Below, one piece after another: positions 6,040-9,186 of a DNA stretch of 9,186 nucleotides (positions within the stretch are counted from its first letter, which is position 1; each line of letters opens with the position of its first letter). Under the pieces are notes generated by a model. It was not told the origin of the DNA and made no database searches. It was given only the letters and a program-made list of their open reading frames with translations. Origin of the DNA: DATKMG01 sp035541995 (GTDB lineage Bacteria; Acidobacteriota; Terriglobia; Versatilivoradales; Versatilivoraceae); NCBI GenBank assembly GCA_035541995.1, contig DATKMG010000002.1, forward strand, positions 1-9,186, given 5' to 3'. The translations under genes and the position numbers were made by a program.

Positions 6040-8457
6040 ATGAATTTGCACCTCATAACACTGCAACCTCTTAGTCCTCCCACGGTCGAACGAGTGGCTC
6101 GAGGGAGCGGCGCCCTCAATCAATTTTGGAGACCATGGGCCCGTGATCTCGGCCAGGTCACAGGCATCCTGGCAGTCCTGCTCGCAACTTGTCTTCCTGC
6201 ACTATCAGAGACCCTGCCGGGCACCGAACCGCTCAATTCTGACGGCGACCTTGCCGCTCAAATGCTTCAGGGGATGGATCGCTTTCTATCACGCCGGCTC
6301 ACGACCTCTATTAAGTCCAGGCGCGCTCTTTGGAAGCCTGATTTTTCTTCACGGAAAGCCTATGAAGATTCCATTGCCAATAACCGCGAGCGTTTTCGCC
6401 GAATCATCGGAGTGGTCGACGAACGAATCCCGTTCGATGCTCCAACTCTAGACGCCAACTTAAATGAGCCAGCGCTCGTGTCTATTGGTTCTGGTTACCA
6501 GGTTTTTGCAGTCCGCTGGCCCGTATTTGCTGGAGTAGAAGGAGAGGGGCTTCTGTTGGAGCCAGACCAAAAGCCGGTCGCGAGAATTGTTGCCCTCGCT
6601 GATGCCGATTGGACACCTGAAATGCTTGTAGGCCTGGCACCCGGGATCCCAACCGGGGCGCAATTTGCCCGCCGTCTGGCCGAATACGGCTGCCAGGTTC
6701 TAGTTCCGGTACTTATCGATCGCCACCCGACGGGACTGGTTAATCCACGAATCCCGTCACCATCAGACCAGACTCATCGTGAATTCGTTTATCGGATGGC
6801 CTTCCAAATGGGAAGGCACATCATTGGTTATGAAGTGCAGAAGGTACTCGCTGCGGTAGATTGGTTCTCAAGGAGCCAACCCGCCGGGCCGATTGGCGTG
6901 ATCGGTTACGGGGAGGGCGGCCTCTTGGCGCTTTACAGTGCAGCAGCCGACACTCGAATCGATACTACCCTTGTCTCAGGCTATTACCAATCAAGGCAGA
7001 ATCTCTGGAGAGAGCCCGTCTATCGAAACATTTGGGGGCTCTTGGCCGAGTTCGGCGATGCGGAGTTGGCCAGTCTGATAGCGCCCCGGGCCTTGATCAT
7101 AGAGGCCTCGCGTGGCCCCGAGATCACAGGTCCTCCCGTGGTGGCCACGCAATCCAAAACAGATGCAGCTCCTGGAGACCTGGTAAGCCCTCCATTGGTG
7201 GACACCCGTTCAGAGTTCGAACGGGCAAAACCACCTTTCGAGAATCTCAGGTCCGGCAAGAACTTGTCCCTGGTAATAAGCGAGGATGGCAGGGGCGATC
7301 CGGGCTCTCCGCAGGCGTTGACTGGGTTTTTGCAGGCGCTGCATGTCAATGGCGGACTAAAGCCATCAGGCAATATTCCGAAGGATCGCCGGCTGAGCTT
7401 CACACCTGCAACTCGACAGCGCCGCCAGTTCGAGCAGCTCGTCGAATTTACGCAGGCTGCAATTCGGCGTTCGGATTTCGTTCGGAAGCAGTTTTGGTCA
7501 AGGATAGACACTTCTTCTATCGACAAGTGGAACCAGAGCAAGGAGACGTATCGTCGCTACTTGTGGGAGGAGGTCTTAGGCAAACTCCCATCCCCGTCAG
7601 AACCGATGTCAGCTCGAACGCGCTGTGTATACGATCGGTCCGGCTGGAGGGGTTACGAAGTCGTCCTACCTGTTTGGCCCGACGTTTTTGCTTACGGAGT
7701 ACTCTTGGTGCCAAAGGACCTGAAACCAGGAGAGAAACGTCCTGTGGTCGTTTGTCAGCATGGCAGGGCCGGGCGTCCGCAAGACCTGATTGAGCCAAAG
7801 TCACCACGCATGGAGAGTGTCTACAAGAGCTTCGCCGCCCAATTGGCAGATCGGGGTTTTATTGTCTATGCGCCCCAGAATTTCTATATCTTCGAAGGGG
7901 AATATCGCATCTTGCAGCGCAAGGCCAATCCCCTCAAGCTGTCCCTATTTTCCTTTGTTCTTGGGCAGCAGCAACAAACTTTGGATTGGCTGGCACAGCG
8001 GTCTTTCGTAGACCCAAAAAGAATCGGATTCTACGGTCTCTCCTATGGCGGGAAGACAGCGGTTCGAGTACCACCCCTTCTCGATCGGTATGCTCTCTCT
8101 ATTTGTTCCGGAGATTTCAATGAATACGAAGGAAAGATCGCCGGTACCGATCGTCCCGACAGCTTCATGTTTACTGACGAATACGAAGTTTATGAATTCA
8201 ATCTAGGGAACACTTACAACTATAGCGATTTGGCTATTCTGATGGCACCCCGTCCCTTCATGGTGGAAAGAGGACACAACGACGGGGTGGGTCTGGATGA
8301 ATGGGTTGCATATGAGTATGCAAAGGTTCGTCGCTTCTACGCTTTTCTCGGAATTCCGGAACGAACCACAATCGAGTTCTTTAACGGCGTGCACGAGATT
8401 CATGGGGACGGAACCTTTCGCTTCTTGCATGAATTCCTGAATTGGCCTGCGCCGTGA
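6040..8457 (+). CDS. Exported tandem alpha/beta-hydrolase (esterase-like), first module lacking the catalytic serine
   Basis: The product is 805 residues. A polar lead of about 40 residues precedes a hydrophobic signal (TGILAVLLATCLPALSE), so the protein is probably exported, with an unusually long n-region. After a helical segment, module A (about 130-440) has the strand-elbow motif GVIGYGEGG, in which the nucleophile position is Gly291 instead of Ser, and no evident partner His. Its later motif IAPRALIIEASRGPE marks a normal hydrolase fold. Module B (about 480-805) looks active: CQHGRAG oxyanion strand, Ser668 in GLSYGG, Asp748 in ERGHNDG and His785 in FNGVHEIHG, with normal spacing. It resembles large two-module dienelactone-hydrolase or acetyl-xylan-esterase-like proteins of Planctomycetes and relatives, as I recall them. 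By context it may remove ester groups from the glycan cut by the GH9 enzyme, but the substrate is not shown by sequence. A peptidase is less likely. Confidence 0.82.
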   Translation: MNLHLITLQPLSPPTVERVARGSGALNQFWRPWARDLGQVTGILAVLLATCLPALSETLPGTEPLNSDGDLAAQMLQGMDRFLSRRLTTSIKSRRALWKPDFSSRKAYEDSIANNRERFRRIIGVVDERIPFDAPTLDANLNEPALVSIGSGYQVFAVRWPVFAGVEGEGLLLEPDQKPVARIVALADADWTPEMLVGLAPGIPTGAQFARRLAEYGCQVLVPVLIDRHPTGLVNPRIPSPSDQTHREFVYRMAFQMGRHIIGYEVQKVLAAVDWFSRSQPAGPIGVIGYGEGGLLALYSAAADTRIDTTLVSGYYQSRQNLWREPVYRNIWGLLAEFGDAELASLIAPRALIIEASRGPEITGPPVVATQSKTDAAPGDLVSPPLVDTRSEFERAKPPFENLRSGKNLSLVISEDGRGDPGSPQALTGFLQALHVNGGLKPSGNIPKDRRLSFTPATRQRRQFEQLVEFTQAAIRRSDFVRKQFWSRIDTSSIDKWNQSKETYRRYLWEEVLGKLPSPSEPMSARTRCVYDRSGWRGYEVVLPVWPDVFAYGVLLVPKDLKPGEKRPVVVCQHGRAGRPQDLIEPKSPRMESVYKSFAAQLADRGFIVYAPQNFYIFEGEYRILQRKANPLKLSLFSFVLGQQQQTLDWLAQRSFVDPKRIGFYGLSYGGKTAVRVPPLLDRYALSICSGDFNEYEGKIAGTDRPDSFMFTDEYEVYEFNLGNTYNYSDLAILMAPRPFMVERGHNDGVGLDEWVAYEYAKVRRFYAFLGIPERTTIEFFNGVHEIHGDGTFRFLHEFLNWPAP

Positions 8458-8675
8458 CCATGCAACTAGTACCCATCTACAACTGAAAGGAATCTGAATA
8501 CATTCCACCAGCGGTCAAAATCAACCACGTGGTTCCGGCATAGTAACTGAATCATCGAGGAGACTCCTTTCTTTAATTCAACCTGGCCGTGGCTGATCAG
8601 AGATCCGAGGGAACATTGGGCCTAGATGCGGATTGGGCGCCCATTGCAGAGCTCTTGGTTCCGGTCGATTCTCAC

Positions 8676-8694
8676 AGTGGAAATTGTTTTCACT
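8676..8694. repeat. Small hairpin in the intergenic region
   Basis: AGTGGAAA (8676-8683) and TTTTCACT (8687-8694) can pair over eight bases with one G-T wobble and a three-base loop. No T-run follows, so a terminator is not supported. The symmetric AGTG...CACT could equally be a protein binding site. Confidence 0.3.
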
Positions 8695-8763
8695 ATTCAT
8701 CTAGCAGGTTACATTTAAAATCCGTGGACATTGTAAATGCAGAAATGTTTTTCTTCCCTTAGC

Positions 8764-8800
8764 ACTTTGTTGGCTGTATAATCCTATAAAATTGGGTTTC
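8764..8800 (+). promoter_or_regulatory. Upstream block shared by both TPR genes (copy 2), with TATAAT
   Basis: This block aligns with 2112-2155 through ACTTT, TTGGC, TAATC, AAAATT, GG and GTTTC. A perfect TATAAT at 8777-8782 is a good -10 candidate. The 17-base-spaced -35 position (around 8754-8759, TTCCCT) is poor. TTCTTC lies just upstream in this copy and CTCTTC in the other. The block ends 150 bases before the chosen TPR start. Confidence 0.4.
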
Positions 8801-8940
8801 CCTAAAGTCGAGAGAATTTTTGGCAGCTTGGAGGCGAGTCTGGTTTTGGACGTTGAACTCGTTGGCTGATGCGGGTTGTGTTTGTCTGAAGACCGAACAA
8901 TTCCAGTCGCAGGCATAAACAAGTCAGTAGAATCGGAAGT

Positions 8941-8946
8941 GAGGGG
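8941..8946 (+). promoter_or_regulatory. Ribosome binding site of the second TPR gene
   Basis: GAGGGG lies four bases before the TTG at 8951, the same sequence and spacing as at the S9 peptidase start. It favours TTG 8951 over the in-frame GTG at 8939 or TTGs at 8876 and 8882. Confidence 0.65.
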
Positions 8947-8950
8947 AAGT

Positions 8951-9186
8951 TTGAGAAAAGATCTTGCTTATTTGGTTTATTCTGAAGGACTAATGTTCCT
9001 CAGAAACAATCGCCTGGTTGAGGCCTCTAACGCTTTCAAGCGGGCAGTCAATGAAGACGGCGGAAATGCCAAGTATCTCTCTTACTTGGGTCTCACCGTG
9101 GCTCTCTTGGAAAAGGACATCCCCAGAGCTACCAGGATGTGCCGCGCGTCCATTGATCATTCTCCTTTCGACTCGGAACTTTACTT
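8951..9186 (+). CDS. Small TPR protein (copy 2), C-terminus beyond window
   Basis: The frame from TTG 8951 is open to the right edge: 78 complete codons and two bases. The product begins LRKDLAYLVYSEGL and continues through at least two TPR units (GLMFLRNN...EASNAFKRA, then YLSYLGLTVAL...CRASIDHSPF). It aligns with the protein at 2242-2715 without a gap from the first residue. In the 66 residues from Gly13 I count 27 identities, including LSY-GLT-AL, CR and PF. The two are thus paralogues, and the missing part probably carries a third TPR and the basic tail. The start is chosen on the GAGGGG site and because Gly-Leu falls at residues 13-14 in both proteins. A protein-interaction role is the only one the fold supports. 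The GTG at 8939 is the main alternative start. Confidence 0.75.
   Translation, partial: MRKDLAYLVYSEGLMFLRNNRLVEASNAFKRAVNEDGGNAKYLSYLGLTVALLEKDIPRATRMCRASIDHSPFDSELY

Larger units (their letters stand above)
8458..8950. other. Long intergenic region before second TPR gene
   Basis: In these 493 bases I find no convincing gene, RNA gene or terminator with a T-run. Three features are visible: a perfect 10-base palindrome TGGGCGCCCA (8634-8643), a small hairpin (8676-8694) and a promoter-like block shared with the first TPR gene (8764-8800). The part from about 8680 to 8800 is clearly more AT-rich than the flanking genes, as expected of a promoter region. The 150 bases from the block to the TPR start would be a long untranslated leader. 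Confidence 0.55.

Noticed and set aside
6861..7793. 310-residue plus-strand frame inside the tandem hydrolase
   Set aside because: It is an alternate frame of a gene with clear fold motifs; its product is rich in Arg, Ser and Gly and has no domain pattern.
8811..8835. Sigma-54-type promoter suggested by TTGGCAG
   Set aside because: The second conserved element (TTGC at the right spacing) is missing.
8701..8922. 73-residue minus-strand frame in the right spacer
   Set aside because: It overlaps the promoter-like block, has no recognisable motif, and looks like chance.

Overview
The window looks like bacterial chromosome of moderate GC from a heterotroph that secretes hydrolases. Four features point to an Acidobacteriota-like or related lineage: a secreted S9 peptidase, a divergent GH9 enzyme, a tandem alpha/beta-hydrolase of a kind I associate with Planctomycetes, Verrucomicrobia and Acidobacteria, and small TPR proteins with a basic tail. 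This assignment rests on remembered family resemblance, not on a search. No RNA gene, IS element, CRISPR array or phage gene was seen.

Layout. Positions 1-1895 (minus) hold most of a secreted S9 prolyl-oligopeptidase-family peptidase whose C-terminus lies off the left edge. A 346-base divergent spacer follows, then a 157-residue TPR protein on plus (2242-2715). After 322 bases containing a bulged hairpin and a possible 46-codon ORF comes a large GH9-type glycoside hydrolase (start set at 3038, end 5944). Then, 95 bases further on, there is a two-module alpha/beta-hydrolase (6040-8457). A 493-base spacer with no convincing gene leads into a second TPR gene (from 8951), cut by the right edge.

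How the parts fit. The GH9 enzyme and the hydrolase/esterase are same-strand, closely spaced and both appear exported, so they plausibly form a transcription unit for breaking down a substituted plant or microbial polysaccharide. The S9 peptidase is divergent and may be unrelated. The two TPR proteins are paralogues: they align without gaps from the first residue, at about 41% identity over the 66 residues from Gly13. Their upstream regions also share a gapped AT-rich block that looks promoter-like. The most unusual layout is therefore a repeated TPR gene, with its upstream region, on both sides of an exported hydrolase pair. The most unusual proteins are the tandem hydrolase, whose first module has lost its serine, and the GH9 enzyme, which lacks the usual His-x-Arg signature.
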